Origin: CAZTCJ01 sp964612085
GTDB taxonomy: Bacteria > Pseudomonadota > Alphaproteobacteria > JAJFIK01
Direction: 5' to 3'
DNA length: 48,140 bases
NCBI GenBank assembly: GCA_964612085.1
Contig: CAZTCJ010000021.1
Coordinates: 1 to 48,140, forward strand
Made by a program: the position numbers and the translations under genes. Shown in pieces: positions 16,392-24,970 of this stretch. A model generated the notes under the pieces. That model was not told where the DNA came from. It worked only from the letters and a program-made list of their open reading frames with translations, and did not search any database. The number at the start of each line of letters is the position of its first letter. Within the stretch, counting starts at the first letter, position 1.

Positions 16392-16889
16392 TTAGGCTCC
16401 GCCATCCGTCAGCAGCGTCTCCAGCGGATAGCCTTCGAACCGGCGGATGTCGCGCATGACGATATGGCTTTTGATCTCGCTGACGCCGAGGCTCTCGTCC
16501 TCGATCAGGGCGGCGGTCAGGTCCTGATAGCGGCTCAAGGAGGGGCATACGACCCGCATCATATAGTCGAACTGTCCGCCCACCTCGGCGCATTCGACGA
16601 TCTCCGGCGACGCGGCGACCCGCTCCTCGAAGGCTTTCTGGCGTTGATTGCCGTGGCTGTCCAGGGTCACTTGCGCGAACACCGTGACCCAGTCGCCCAG
16701 CTTCGCCGGCTCCAGCAATGCCATATATCCCCGGATAAAACCGTCGCGCATCAGGCGGCGGACCCGGTCGAGACAGGCGCTCTGGGAGAGCGAGACGCGC
16801 TCGGCCAATTCGCGGTTGGTGATCCGGCCGTTTTCTTGAAGCGTTGTCAGGATCCTCAGATCCAGACGGTCGAGAGAGGCTCCCGCCAT
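16392..16889 (-). CDS. Lrp/AsnC family transcriptional regulator
   Basis: The 165-residue product has an N-terminal winged helix-turn-helix (about 5-55; LDRLDLRILTTLQENGRITNR, then LAERVSLSQSACLDRVRRL) and a C-terminal RAM/ligand-binding domain (about 70-150; VGGQFDYMMRVVCPSLSRYQ). Such proteins form octamers and often sense amino acids. Immediately upstream of rocD, it is the probable arginine- or ornithine-responsive activator of the block, comparable in position to PutR/BkdR-type local regulators. It is divergent from phoR; the 162-nt gap must hold both promoters. Confidence 0.9.
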   Translation of the reverse strand: MAGASLDRLDLRILTTLQENGRITNRELAERVSLSQSACLDRVRRLMRDGFIRGYMALLEPAKLGDWVTVFAQVTLDSHGNQRQKAFEERVAASPEIVECAEVGGQFDYMMRVVCPSLSRYQDLTAALIEDESLGVSEIKSHIVMRDIRRFEGYPLETLLTDGGA

Positions 16890-17051
16890 GGGCGTCGTCG
16901 CCTTCTGTTTTTCAGCACAATCGGTTGGACCCGCACAGATTTAGGATCTGAAGGGCCAGGGATGCAATGCTCTCATGATTTGCGCGATTGCGCTGGGCCG
17001 GGCCCTGTGGCATCGGAACAGGGCTTTACCTCGAAAGAGGGAGGACAAGGG

Positions 17052-18527
17052 ATGGACGGCGCGGCCGGGAAACGGCAGAGCGGAACGGGCACATCAGAAC
17101 CGTGGCGGGAGCGCCTGGGCACGCGTCTGCACCGGCATCTGATCCGCCATGGCCTGATCTGGTTCGGTCTGGCCGTCGCGCTCGCCCTGGCGGCGTTCGC
17201 CCTGACCCATGATCATTTTCTGGAAAGCGCGGTTCTGTTTGCCGGCGCAGGACTTGCCGGATGGGCCATCGGGCGCCTGTCCTGGCCGGGCCGGCGGCTG
17301 TTTGCCCGAGGCCTGGGCCCGCGCCCTGACCCTGCGGCCTCCGATCCGGACCGCACTGCCATGATCGACGCGGTTTTGAAGCAACTGCCCGATCCGATCT
17401 TGTTGCTCGACAGCAATGCCCGCGTGCGGCTCGCCAATCAGGCGACCCACCATCTGCTGCGGGCGGTCGCGCCGGGCAAGCATATCGCTTCGCTCATGCG
17501 CACGCCGAGCGTGCTCGATGCCATCGAACGGGTGCGCAAGGGCGGCGTGGCCCAGACCGTGGAATACACGGTTCTGGTGCCGTTCGAGCGGCATCTGCAG
17601 GCCTATGTGACGCCCGCGCCCTGGCTGGAGGAGCATCGCCCGTCCCAGACGATCCCCGTACTGATCGTCGTGCATGACCTGACGGCGATGAAGCGGCTTG
17701 AGCAGATGCGCGCCGATTTCGTGGCCAGCGCCAGCCATGAGCTGCGCACACCCCTGTCTTCCCTGGCGGGCTTCATCGAGACCTTGCGCGGCCATGCGCG
17801 GGACGACCACGAGGCCCAGGACCGGTTCCTGCAGATCATGGAAGAGCAGGCGGCGCGCATGGGCCGTCTGATCAACGATCTTTTGTCCTTGAGCCGGATC
17901 GAGCTCAACGAACATGTGCCGCCTTCGCAGGAAGTCAAAATCAAATCCGTGATCGAAGACGTGATCGATGCCTTCATGCCCATGGCGCGGGAAGAGAATG
18001 TCGAGATCAAGCTGCTGGGCGCTTGCGATACGCCGGTCATCGGCCAGCGGGACGAGCTGGTGCAACTTTTCCAGAATCTCGTGGACAACGCCTTGAAATA
18101 TGGCGCCGAGGGCGGGCGCGTCGAAATCAGTCTGTCCACGTGCAAATCCGCGCCTCAAGGGCATTCGGAACAGCGCACGGTCTGCGTCACGGTCCGCGAT
18201 TTCGGGCCCGGCATTCCGCGCGAGCATATCCCCAGGCTGACTGAACGCTTCTACCGGGTGGATGTGCGCCGCTCCCGCCGCCGTGGCGGCACGGGCCTCG
18301 GCCTGGCGATCGTCAAGCACATCATCAACCGGCACAGGGGCTGGCTCGACATCAAGAGCACGCCCGGAGACGGCAGCGCCTTCACGGTGGGTCTGCCGTG
18401 CGCCGATGAAGCGCAGGCGACGGCGGAGGATCTGGTGCAGACGGTCAATCTGCCCGAGCCGCCCCCCGCTCAAACGCCGCACGGGCCCGTAAAGGCCGAC
18501 GTCACTTCCGTCTCTTCAACCAACTGA
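17052..18527 (+). CDS. phoR: Phosphate regulon sensor histidine kinase PhoR
   Basis: The membrane kinase phosphorylates PhoB when phosphate is limiting and is held in check through PstSCAB and PhoU. Two membrane helices lie at about 36-56 and 58-75 with almost no periplasmic loop, as in other PhoR proteins. A PAS domain follows (about 98-210), then HisKA with SASHELRTPLSSL (His229) and HATPase with QNLVDNALKYG, RDFGPGIP and GTGLGLAIV. The 491-residue start ATG17052 has GAGGGAGGACAAGGG upstream; the open frame extends far beyond it but overlaps the Lrp gene antisense. It is followed by the Pho box and the pst genes. Confidence 0.93.
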   Translation: MDGAAGKRQSGTGTSEPWRERLGTRLHRHLIRHGLIWFGLAVALALAAFALTHDHFLESAVLFAGAGLAGWAIGRLSWPGRRLFARGLGPRPDPAASDPDRTAMIDAVLKQLPDPILLLDSNARVRLANQATHHLLRAVAPGKHIASLMRTPSVLDAIERVRKGGVAQTVEYTVLVPFERHLQAYVTPAPWLEEHRPSQTIPVLIVVHDLTAMKRLEQMRADFVASASHELRTPLSSLAGFIETLRGHARDDHEAQDRFLQIMEEQAARMGRLINDLLSLSRIELNEHVPPSQEVKIKSVIEDVIDAFMPMAREENVEIKLLGACDTPVIGQRDELVQLFQNLVDNALKYGAEGGRVEISLSTCKSAPQGHSEQRTVCVTVRDFGPGIPREHIPRLTERFYRVDVRRSRRRGGTGLGLAIVKHIINRHRGWLDIKSTPGDGSAFTVGLPCADEAQATAEDLVQTVNLPEPPPAQTPHGPVKADVTSVSSTN

Positions 18528-18579
18528 AGCGTGCAAGCGGCGCTCGAAGCGGTCCTTCCAACCGGATCGGAGGGCCTGT

Positions 18580-18597
18580 CTGTCATCAAACCGTCAT
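18580..18597 (+). promoter_or_regulatory. Pho box upstream of pstS
   Basis: Two direct repeats CTGTCAT-CAAA-CCGTCAT match the PhoB consensus (CTGTCAT-N4-CTGTCAT) at all but one base of the repeats. They lie 160 nt before pstS in the 232-nt phoR-pstS gap. A possible -10, TAAGAT, lies at 18623-18628, rather far downstream; TGTTTC at 18609-18614 is at the usual distance but poorly matched. Control by PhoB, encoded at the end of the block, follows. Confidence 0.85.
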
Positions 18598-18759
18598 ACC
18601 CGCCGACTGTTTCTCGCGAAAGTAAGATAGGAACGCGCTTCACCGGGTGACGGACGCCCCCTGGACCCCGTATAAAACCCCATGGGTGATGACAGGCATC
18701 AGCGGAATGGCCTGTGCGAATGATCGACGCCAATCGAAAGAACGTGTGAGAGGGGAGAG

Positions 18760-19959
18760 ATGATCGTGAAACTGAGAACATGGATTTTGGCCGGCACCGC
18801 GTCGGCTGCCGTGGTGGCTGCGGTGACCCTGGCCATTGTGTCGGTATCGTCCGTGACGGTGGTGACCCCGGCCCAGGCCCGGGATCATGTGAGCATTGTC
18901 GGATCGTCCACCGTGGCGCCCTTCTCCAACCGGGTCGCGGAGGAATACAAAAATAAGACCGGCCAGAACATCGTCGTGGAATCAACTGGCTCCGGCGGCG
19001 GCCACCAGCGCTTCTGCCAGGGCCAGGGCGAAGGCACGCCGGATATCACGAACTCCTCGCGCCGCCAGAAAAAGTCTGAATTCGACGATTGCATTGCGTC
19101 CGGCGTCGACGGTGTGGTGGAAGTCAAGATCGGCTTTGACGGCATCGTCATGGCCAATGCGCTGGGCGCCGCTGAATTCGACGTGAGCGAGCGCCAGATC
19201 TTCCAGGCCTTCGCCGCGCGCGTTCCGACCTCGGAAGACGACTGCACTCTGATCGATAATCCGTATACGCGCTGGAACCAGATCGACCCCAGCCTGCCCG
19301 ATCAGGAGATCGAAGCCTATGGCCCGCCGCCGACCTCCGGCACGCGGGACGCGTTCGTGGAACTGGCCATGGAAGCGGGCGCGCGCGATTTCGACTGCCT
19401 GCGCGCCGTCGACCGGGCGACGCCCGGCCGTCCGGGCTATGAGGACGCGCTCGCGGGCGTGCCCGGTCTCGATGAAGCCTGGCTGTTGGACAAGGACGGC
19501 AACCCGCGCGACGGCGGCGATATCTTCACGGAAATCTCCCATCGTCTGCGGGAAGACAATCGCTGGATCGATTCCGGCGAGAACGACAACGCCATCGTGC
19601 AGACCCTGATCCGGACACCGTCCGCGGTCGGCGTTTTCGGTTTTTCCTTCCTGGATCAGAACCGCTCGCGCATCAAGGCGGCCATGATCAACGGCGTCGA
19701 GCCCGATTTCGAGACCATCGCGGCGGGCGACTATCCGGTTTCGCGTTCGCTTTACATCTATGTGAAGCGCGCCCATGCGGCGGGCGAGGTCGCGGGCGTG
19801 CCCGGCGAGGCGATCCAGGGCTATCTGGCGGAGTTCACCTCCGAGGCGGCCTGGGGACCGGGCGGCTATCTGGAAGAAGAGGGCCTCATTCCGCTGCCGG
19901 ACGAATTGCGCGAACGCTTCCGGGACGCCGCGCTCAACCTGGAAACCTATTCTCAATAG
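18760..19959 (+). CDS. pstS: Phosphate ABC transporter substrate-binding protein PstS
   Basis: This is a periplasmic phosphate-binding protein. The signal peptide covers about residues 1-41, ending AQA. The mature protein opens with VSIVGSSTVAPFSNRVAEEY, the standard PstS phosphate-loop region. A second phosphate-binding segment (PTSGTRDAF) lies near residue 190 and the SAVGVFGFSFL segment is also present. The 399 residues exceed the common 330-350 because of extra loops (for example DKDGNPRDGG). GTG18766 is an alternative start with better spacing from GGGGAG. It is the first gene of pstSCAB-phoU-phoB, 33 nt from pstC. Confidence 0.92.
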   Translation: MIVKLRTWILAGTASAAVVAAVTLAIVSVSSVTVVTPAQARDHVSIVGSSTVAPFSNRVAEEYKNKTGQNIVVESTGSGGGHQRFCQGQGEGTPDITNSSRRQKKSEFDDCIASGVDGVVEVKIGFDGIVMANALGAAEFDVSERQIFQAFAARVPTSEDDCTLIDNPYTRWNQIDPSLPDQEIEAYGPPPTSGTRDAFVELAMEAGARDFDCLRAVDRATPGRPGYEDALAGVPGLDEAWLLDKDGNPRDGGDIFTEISHRLREDNRWIDSGENDNAIVQTLIRTPSAVGVFGFSFLDQNRSRIKAAMINGVEPDFETIAAGDYPVSRSLYIYVKRAHAAGEVAGVPGEAIQGYLAEFTSEAAWGPGGYLEEEGLIPLPDELRERFRDAALNLETYSQ

Positions 19960-19992
19960 GTCCCGTAACTCTGAAGGGGGAGACTGGGGCCC

Positions 19993-21405
19993 ATGGCTGA
20001 AACCGGTCAGTTCTTCGGCTTGAGCGCCGGCACGTTGACGGCGTTCGCCCTTCTCCTCCTGACGTTCGGCGGTTTCTTGGCGGGCCGCGCGCGGGCCACC
20101 GCTCTTGCGGGCGAGAGCGGCAGCCGCAGGCTTCATTCCCTGCCCAATTACTACGGCTATCACATGGCCTGGACCATCGGCGTGCCTTTGGCCGTGGTCA
20201 TGCTGATCTGGTGGCAGGCGGAGCCGGGCATTCTGCGCCTGTTGATCATGGGCAGTCTGCCTGCGGATGTTCAGGCCCAGGAGCCGGATATCCTCGACCG
20301 CCTGTGGCGGGACATCGTCGCCCTGGCGACCACCGGCACCGCGCCGCGCACCTCCGACCTCATCACCCAGAAAGCGGCGGAGCTACTCGCCTTGCAGCGG
20401 CTGTCCGGCTGGCTGCTCCTGGGCGTCGTCGCGATCCTGGGCTTCGGTCTGTTCCTCCTGTCGCGGGCGCAGGTGAGCGCCAGTTTCCGGGCGCGCAATT
20501 CCGTCGAGAGCTGGGTCAAGGCGGTCCTGATCTTTTGTTCCATCATCGCCATTTTGACCACGCTCGGCATTATCGCATCGCTGCTGTCGGAATCCGTGCG
20601 GTTCTTCGCCCGCGTGCCGTTCACGGAATTTCTGTTTGGTACCCAATGGAGCCCGCAGACCGCGCTCAGGGCCGAACAGGTGGGCTCGTCAGGCGCCTTC
20701 GGGGCGGTCCCCCTCTTCGCGGGCACGTTTCTGATCATGGTGATCGCCATGTCGGTGGCCGCGCCCGTGGGCCTTTTGAGCGCGATCTATCTGTCGGAAT
20801 ATGCGGGCAAGAATTTTCGCGGCGTGGCCAAGCCCATCATCGAGATCCTGGCGGGCGTGCCGACGGTGGTCTACGGCTTTTTCGCCTTTCTGACCGTCGG
20901 GCCGTTCCTGCGGGATCTGTTCGAAAGTATGGGCTATGACGTGCCCGCCCAACTGGCTTTGTCGGCGGGCATGGTCATGGGACTGATGATCATCCCGTTC
21001 GTCTCGTCCCTGTCAGACGACGTCATCAACGCGGTGCCCCAGTCCTTGCGCGACGGTTCCTACGCCCTCGGCGCCACCAAGTCGGAGACGGTGGCCAAGG
21101 TGATTTTCCCGGCCGCCCTGCCGGGGATCGTGGGCGCGCTGCTGCTCGCGGTCAGCCGCGCCATCGGCGAGACCATGATCGTGGTGATGGCGGCGGGCGT
21201 GGCCGCCAATCTGACCATCAATCCGCTGGAACGGGTCACGACCGTCACGGTACAGATCGTCGCGCTGTTGACCGGCGATCAGGAATTCGACAGCGCCAAG
21301 ACCCTGTCGGCCTTCGCGTTGGGGCTCGTGCTCTTCATCGTGACCCTGATCCTGAACGTCATCGCGCTGACCATCGTGCAGCGGTACCGGGAGAGGTATG
21401 ACTGA
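19993..21405 (+). CDS. pstC: Phosphate ABC transporter permease PstC
   Basis: This is one of two membrane subunits of the high-affinity phosphate importer. The C-terminal ~300 residues form the permease core, with the EAA loop LRDGSYALGATKSETVAKVIFPAALPGI and several helices. An N-terminal extension of roughly 150 residues contains three additional hydrophobic segments (about 10-30, 60-80, 137-155), giving 470 residues. Extended PstC proteins of this type are known in Alphaproteobacteria. The stop overlaps the pstA start (TGATG). Confidence 0.92.
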   Translation: MAETGQFFGLSAGTLTAFALLLLTFGGFLAGRARATALAGESGSRRLHSLPNYYGYHMAWTIGVPLAVVMLIWWQAEPGILRLLIMGSLPADVQAQEPDILDRLWRDIVALATTGTAPRTSDLITQKAAELLALQRLSGWLLLGVVAILGFGLFLLSRAQVSASFRARNSVESWVKAVLIFCSIIAILTTLGIIASLLSESVRFFARVPFTEFLFGTQWSPQTALRAEQVGSSGAFGAVPLFAGTFLIMVIAMSVAAPVGLLSAIYLSEYAGKNFRGVAKPIIEILAGVPTVVYGFFAFLTVGPFLRDLFESMGYDVPAQLALSAGMVMGLMIIPFVSSLSDDVINAVPQSLRDGSYALGATKSETVAKVIFPAALPGIVGALLLAVSRAIGETMIVVMAAGVAANLTINPLERVTTVTVQIVALLTGDQEFDSAKTLSAFALGLVLFIVTLILNVIALTIVQRYRERYD

Positions 21406-23291
21406 TGAGCACGGCCTCTCAACCGCCCCACACCCACCATTTCGGGCCTGACGCCGACAAGCGCCTGGCCAAGCGGTACCGTGCCGAACGCCGGTTCCAG
21501 ATCTACGGGCTGGTGGCGATTTTTCTTGCCATCGCAGGGCTCGCCTGGCTGCTGATCACCGTGGTCTCGTCCGGCTATACGGCGTTCTGGACCCATGAGG
21601 TCGAGGCCGAGATCATGCTCGATCCGGAGATCATCGACCCCGATGGCACGGGCGATCCGGCGGTGATCCGGCGGGCCGATTACCGCATGCTCCTGGTCAA
21701 CAGTTTCGTGAACCGCTTCCCGGATGTGCGCGCCGAGATCGAGGAAACGGAAGCGCTGCTGGCCCGTCTGCAAGAGCGGGCGGAAGAGGCGCGCGCCGAT
21801 GTCCAGGTCTTCACCGACCGGCTTGATACGCTGGCCACGGATATTCTGGGTCTTGTGCAAATCCCCGCCGCCGCGGACGAACTCGAGGAATTCATTCTCG
21901 ACGATGTGGACGCCATCGGCGAGGTGGTCGAACTAACCGTGCCTGCATCCGAGGCCACGGCGCGCTATGTCACAAGCGAGGGGGTCGAGGCATCCGGCCT
22001 CACGGAGCGCCAGCGGCGTATTCTCGACGGGCTCCTGCGCGCTGAGACGAACGGCGCCGTGACGGTCATGGACTCTGGCGCGGCCTTCATCACGCTTATG
22101 GTCGAACTGGAAGAACAGACCATCGATCCGCGCGGGCGCCGGGAAGAGGACGAAATCCAGTTGGCCCGGTTCGACTGGATCCTGGCGGGCGCGCTGGCGG
22201 GGTATTCGCTGGCCGATGCGGGCGAATTCTTGACGCTGGTGAACCGCCGCCAGCAGCAGATCGATTCCGGCTCGAATGTGCGCAGCAGCGTGCGGCGGAT
22301 CCGGCGCGAAGGCTTCCGCCTCAACGAAGAGGTGCTGGGCATTGTCTCGGAATCGGGCGCGGCCCAGACCGTGCGGACGTTTGCGGCCGCCAATCCCGAG
22401 CGGATCGGTGAGAGCGTGACGCTCACCCTGCCGGTCTCGGACGATGTGGACCAGTATCTCAAGGGCAAGGTGGAAACGGATGTGCCGGAAGCCTTGCGCA
22501 CCGTGTCCGACCGGGAAATCCAGTGGGTCCGGGGCTTGCAGGACACGGGCGAGCTGAAGACGGTCGCCAATACGCGCTTCTTCTCCAATCCGGACAGTGA
22601 GGATCCGCGCCTGGCGGGCATTTTGTCTGCTCTCGCAGGATCGGCCCTGGCGCTTGTGGTGACGCTTCTGCTCTCGGTGCCGATCGGCGTCGCCGCCGCG
22701 ATCTATCTTGAGGAGTTCGCGCCGCGCAACCGCTTCACCGACTTCATCGAAGTGAACATCAACAATCTGGCCGCCGTGCCGTCCATCGTGTTCGGCCTTC
22801 TGGGCCTTGCGGTCTTCATCCAGTTTTTCGGCCTGCCTTTGTCGGCGCCGCTGGTCGGCGGGCTCGTGCTGACGCTCATGACCCTGCCCACGGTGATCAT
22901 CGCGACCCGGGCGGCGCTCAAAGCAGTGCCGCCGTCGATCCGGGAAGGGGCCTTGGGCGTCGGGGCCTCGCCCATTCAGACCGTGTTCCACCATGTGCTG
23001 CCGCTTGCCATGCCCGGCATTCTGACGGGCTCGATCATCGGCATGGCCCAGGCGCTGGGTGAAACGGCGCCGCTGTTGATGATCGGCATGGTGGCCTTCG
23101 TGACGGAAGTGCCGACCTCGTTCACCGAACCCGCCGCCGCCTTGCCGGTGCAGATCTTCCTGTGGTCGGACCGGCCGGAACGGGGTTTCACCGAACTGAC
23201 ATCGGCGGCGATCATCGTTCTGCTGATCTTCATGATCATCATGAACGGCACGGCCATCCTGCTGCGGCGGTGGTTCGAGCGGCGCTGGTAG
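21405..23291 (+). CDS. pstA: Phosphate ABC transporter permease PstA with duplicated periplasmic domain
   Basis: This is the second membrane subunit of the phosphate importer. One membrane helix (about 34-57) is followed by a ~345-residue periplasmic region and then the permease core (about 404-628), with the EAA loop REGALGVGASPIQTVFHHVLPLAMPGI. At 628 residues it is well over the ~430 I recall for alphaproteobacterial PstA with one DUF3333 domain. The periplasmic part contains two related copies, about 92-228 and 257-393. Both show LG(L/I)V, IGE-x-V-x-LT-x-P-x-S (171-182 and 334-345, a constant offset of 163), then Y, VE and a closing (L/V)(T/S)-x-R-...GL segment. Copy 1 has a predicted coiled coil (about 108-145). 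No frameshift is evident. Confidence 0.92.
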   Translation: MSTASQPPHTHHFGPDADKRLAKRYRAERRFQIYGLVAIFLAIAGLAWLLITVVSSGYTAFWTHEVEAEIMLDPEIIDPDGTGDPAVIRRADYRMLLVNSFVNRFPDVRAEIEETEALLARLQERAEEARADVQVFTDRLDTLATDILGLVQIPAAADELEEFILDDVDAIGEVVELTVPASEATARYVTSEGVEASGLTERQRRILDGLLRAETNGAVTVMDSGAAFITLMVELEEQTIDPRGRREEDEIQLARFDWILAGALAGYSLADAGEFLTLVNRRQQQIDSGSNVRSSVRRIRREGFRLNEEVLGIVSESGAAQTVRTFAAANPERIGESVTLTLPVSDDVDQYLKGKVETDVPEALRTVSDREIQWVRGLQDTGELKTVANTRFFSNPDSEDPRLAGILSALAGSALALVVTLLLSVPIGVAAAIYLEEFAPRNRFTDFIEVNINNLAAVPSIVFGLLGLAVFIQFFGLPLSAPLVGGLVLTLMTLPTVIIATRAALKAVPPSIREGALGVGASPIQTVFHHVLPLAMPGILTGSIIGMAQALGETAPLLMIGMVAFVTEVPTSFTEPAAALPVQIFLWSDRPERGFTELTSAAIIVLLIFMIIMNGTAILLRRWFERRW

Positions 23292-23346
23292 CTTCAACGG
23301 TTCGAGATGGATTGTATAAAGAGCAACGGGGAAGGGCGGTAAGACG

Positions 23347-24162
23347 ATGGCAGAGAGCGGTATCGCGATGGATCAGCCCACCGGCCGGGTGCAATCGGGC
23401 GCGCCCGTGAAGATGTCCGCGCGCGGCGTCAATATGTTCTACGGCGAGAAGCAGGCGCTGTTCGATGTCGATCTCGATGTGCCGAACAATCACGTCACGG
23501 CCCTGATCGGTCCGTCGGGATGCGGAAAGTCCACCTTTCTGCGCTGTCTGAACCGGATGAACGACACCATCGATATCGCCCGGACCCAGGGCACGATCCT
23601 GCTCGACGGCGTTGATATCTATGATGACAAAAAGATCGATCCGGTGCAGTTGCGTGCCCGGGTCGGCATGGTGTTCCAAAAACCCAATCCGTTCCCCAAA
23701 TCGATTTTCGAGAATGTGGCCTATGGCCCCCGCATCCACGGCATGGTCTCGGCCAAGTCCGAGCTTGAGGGCATTGTCGAGACCAGCCTGAAGCGTGTCG
23801 GGTTGTGGAACGAGGTGAAGGACCGCCTCGCCGAGCCGGGCACCAGCCTGTCCGGCGGCCAGCAGCAACGCCTGGTGATCGCGCGCGCCGTCGCCGTGAA
23901 CCCGGAAGTGATCCTGATGGACGAGCCGGCCTCCGCCCTCGATCCGGTCGCGACCGCCAGGATCGAAGAGCTGATCGAAGAGCTGCGCGCCAACTACTGC
24001 ATTGTTATCGTGACCCATTCCATGCAGCAGGCCGCCCGGATCTCCCAGCGCGTCGCCTTTTTCCATCTTGGTATCCTGGTGGAAGTCGGCGACACGGCGG
24101 ATATCTTCACCGCACCGAAGGACGAGCGCACCCGCGATTACATCAGCGGACGGTTCGGCTAG
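23347..24162 (+). CDS. pstB: Phosphate ABC transporter ATP-binding protein PstB
   Basis: The 271-residue ATPase of the phosphate importer has Walker A GPSGCGKST, Q-loop QKPNPFPKSI (typical of PstB), signature LSGGQQQR, Walker B VILMDEPASALDP and the H-loop TH. The ALDPVATARIEELI sequence and C-terminus TRDYISGRFG are characteristic of PstB. It lies 55 nt downstream of pstA and ahead of phoU. It is proposed to relay phosphate status to PhoR through PhoU. Confidence 0.96.
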   Translation: MAESGIAMDQPTGRVQSGAPVKMSARGVNMFYGEKQALFDVDLDVPNNHVTALIGPSGCGKSTFLRCLNRMNDTIDIARTQGTILLDGVDIYDDKKIDPVQLRARVGMVFQKPNPFPKSIFENVAYGPRIHGMVSAKSELEGIVETSLKRVGLWNEVKDRLAEPGTSLSGGQQQRLVIARAVAVNPEVILMDEPASALDPVATARIEELIEELRANYCIVIVTHSMQQAARISQRVAFFHLGILVEVGDTADIFTAPKDERTRDYISGRFG

Positions 24163-24228
24163 CCGTCTTGCAATTCTGCTCGGCTCGTGTTCGGTTTTGG
24201 CGTTAAGGGGGATGAAAGGACAAAAGCC

Positions 24229-24927
24229 ATGACCCCGATCCCATCCGCCGGCCTTGAGGATCTGGCCCGGCATATCGAGAAAATGGGCGGCGTGTGCGAA
24301 ACCCAGCTTGCCGCCGCCATCGAGGCGATCACGCGTCGGGACGACCGGCTCGCCCAGGACGTCATTGTCGGCGATCAGCGCATCGACGACATGGAGCAGG
24401 TGGTCGAGCAGCAGGCCGCGCAACTGATCGCCAGCGCGCCCTTGCAGGGCGCGGATCTGCGTTTGAGCCTGTCGGTCATTAAAATCGCGTCCGATCTGGA
24501 GCGCATCGGCGATCTGGCGAAAAACATCTCGAAACGCGCCCTGGTGCTGAACCGGGAAGAGCCGTTGCGTTTGACGCAAGGCCTGGCCCGCATGGGCCGC
24601 CAGTCCATCGTTCAATTGAAGGATGTTCTTGACGCGTTCTCCGAGCGGGATGCCGATCGCGCCATGGCCGTCTGGCACCGGGACGAAGAGGTAGATGAGC
24701 TTTATAATAGCCTCTTCCGCGAGTTGCTCACGTATATGATGGAAGATCCGCGTACCATCGGTTTGTGTACGCATCTGTTGTTTGTGGCTAAAAACATCGA
24801 ACGTGTTGGGGATCACGCCACGAACATCGCGGAGATCATTTACTATTGGATCCGCGGCGTTTATGTATCTGACGAACGTCCCAAGGGCGATCTCACGAGT
24901 CTAACGAGCATTTCTTTCGGCGATTGA
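24229..24927 (+). CDS. phoU: Phosphate signalling protein PhoU
   Basis: PhoU is a negative regulator that couples the Pst transporter to PhoR. The 232-residue helical protein has two PhoU repeats, each with the metal-binding E/DxxxD pattern: DLERIGDLAKNI in repeat 1 and NIERVGDHATNIAE in repeat 2. ATG24229 is chosen for the GAAAGGA ribosome site 9 nt upstream and because MTP..LEDLARHIEKMGG fits the family N-terminus. GTG24187 would add 14 residues. It is 43 nt before phoB. Confidence 0.93.
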   Translation: MTPIPSAGLEDLARHIEKMGGVCETQLAAAIEAITRRDDRLAQDVIVGDQRIDDMEQVVEQQAAQLIASAPLQGADLRLSLSVIKIASDLERIGDLAKNISKRALVLNREEPLRLTQGLARMGRQSIVQLKDVLDAFSERDADRAMAVWHRDEEVDELYNSLFRELLTYMMEDPRTIGLCTHLLFVAKNIERVGDHATNIAEIIYYWIRGVYVSDERPKGDLTSLTSISFGD

Positions 24928-24970
24928 TGTCTGGCCGGTGTGTGGCCAAGCGGCAAGGTGGTCTGTCGTG

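Noticed and set aside
16189..16593. N-terminal extension of ornithine aminotransferase
   Set aside because: The extension overlaps the Lrp gene in another frame and has low-complexity shadow sequence; ATG16188 with AAGGG gives the normal family length.
16464..17051. Long N-terminal extension of PhoR
   Set aside because: It is antisense to the Lrp gene; the well-placed ATG17052 with a strong ribosome site gives the usual two-helix PhoR N-terminus.
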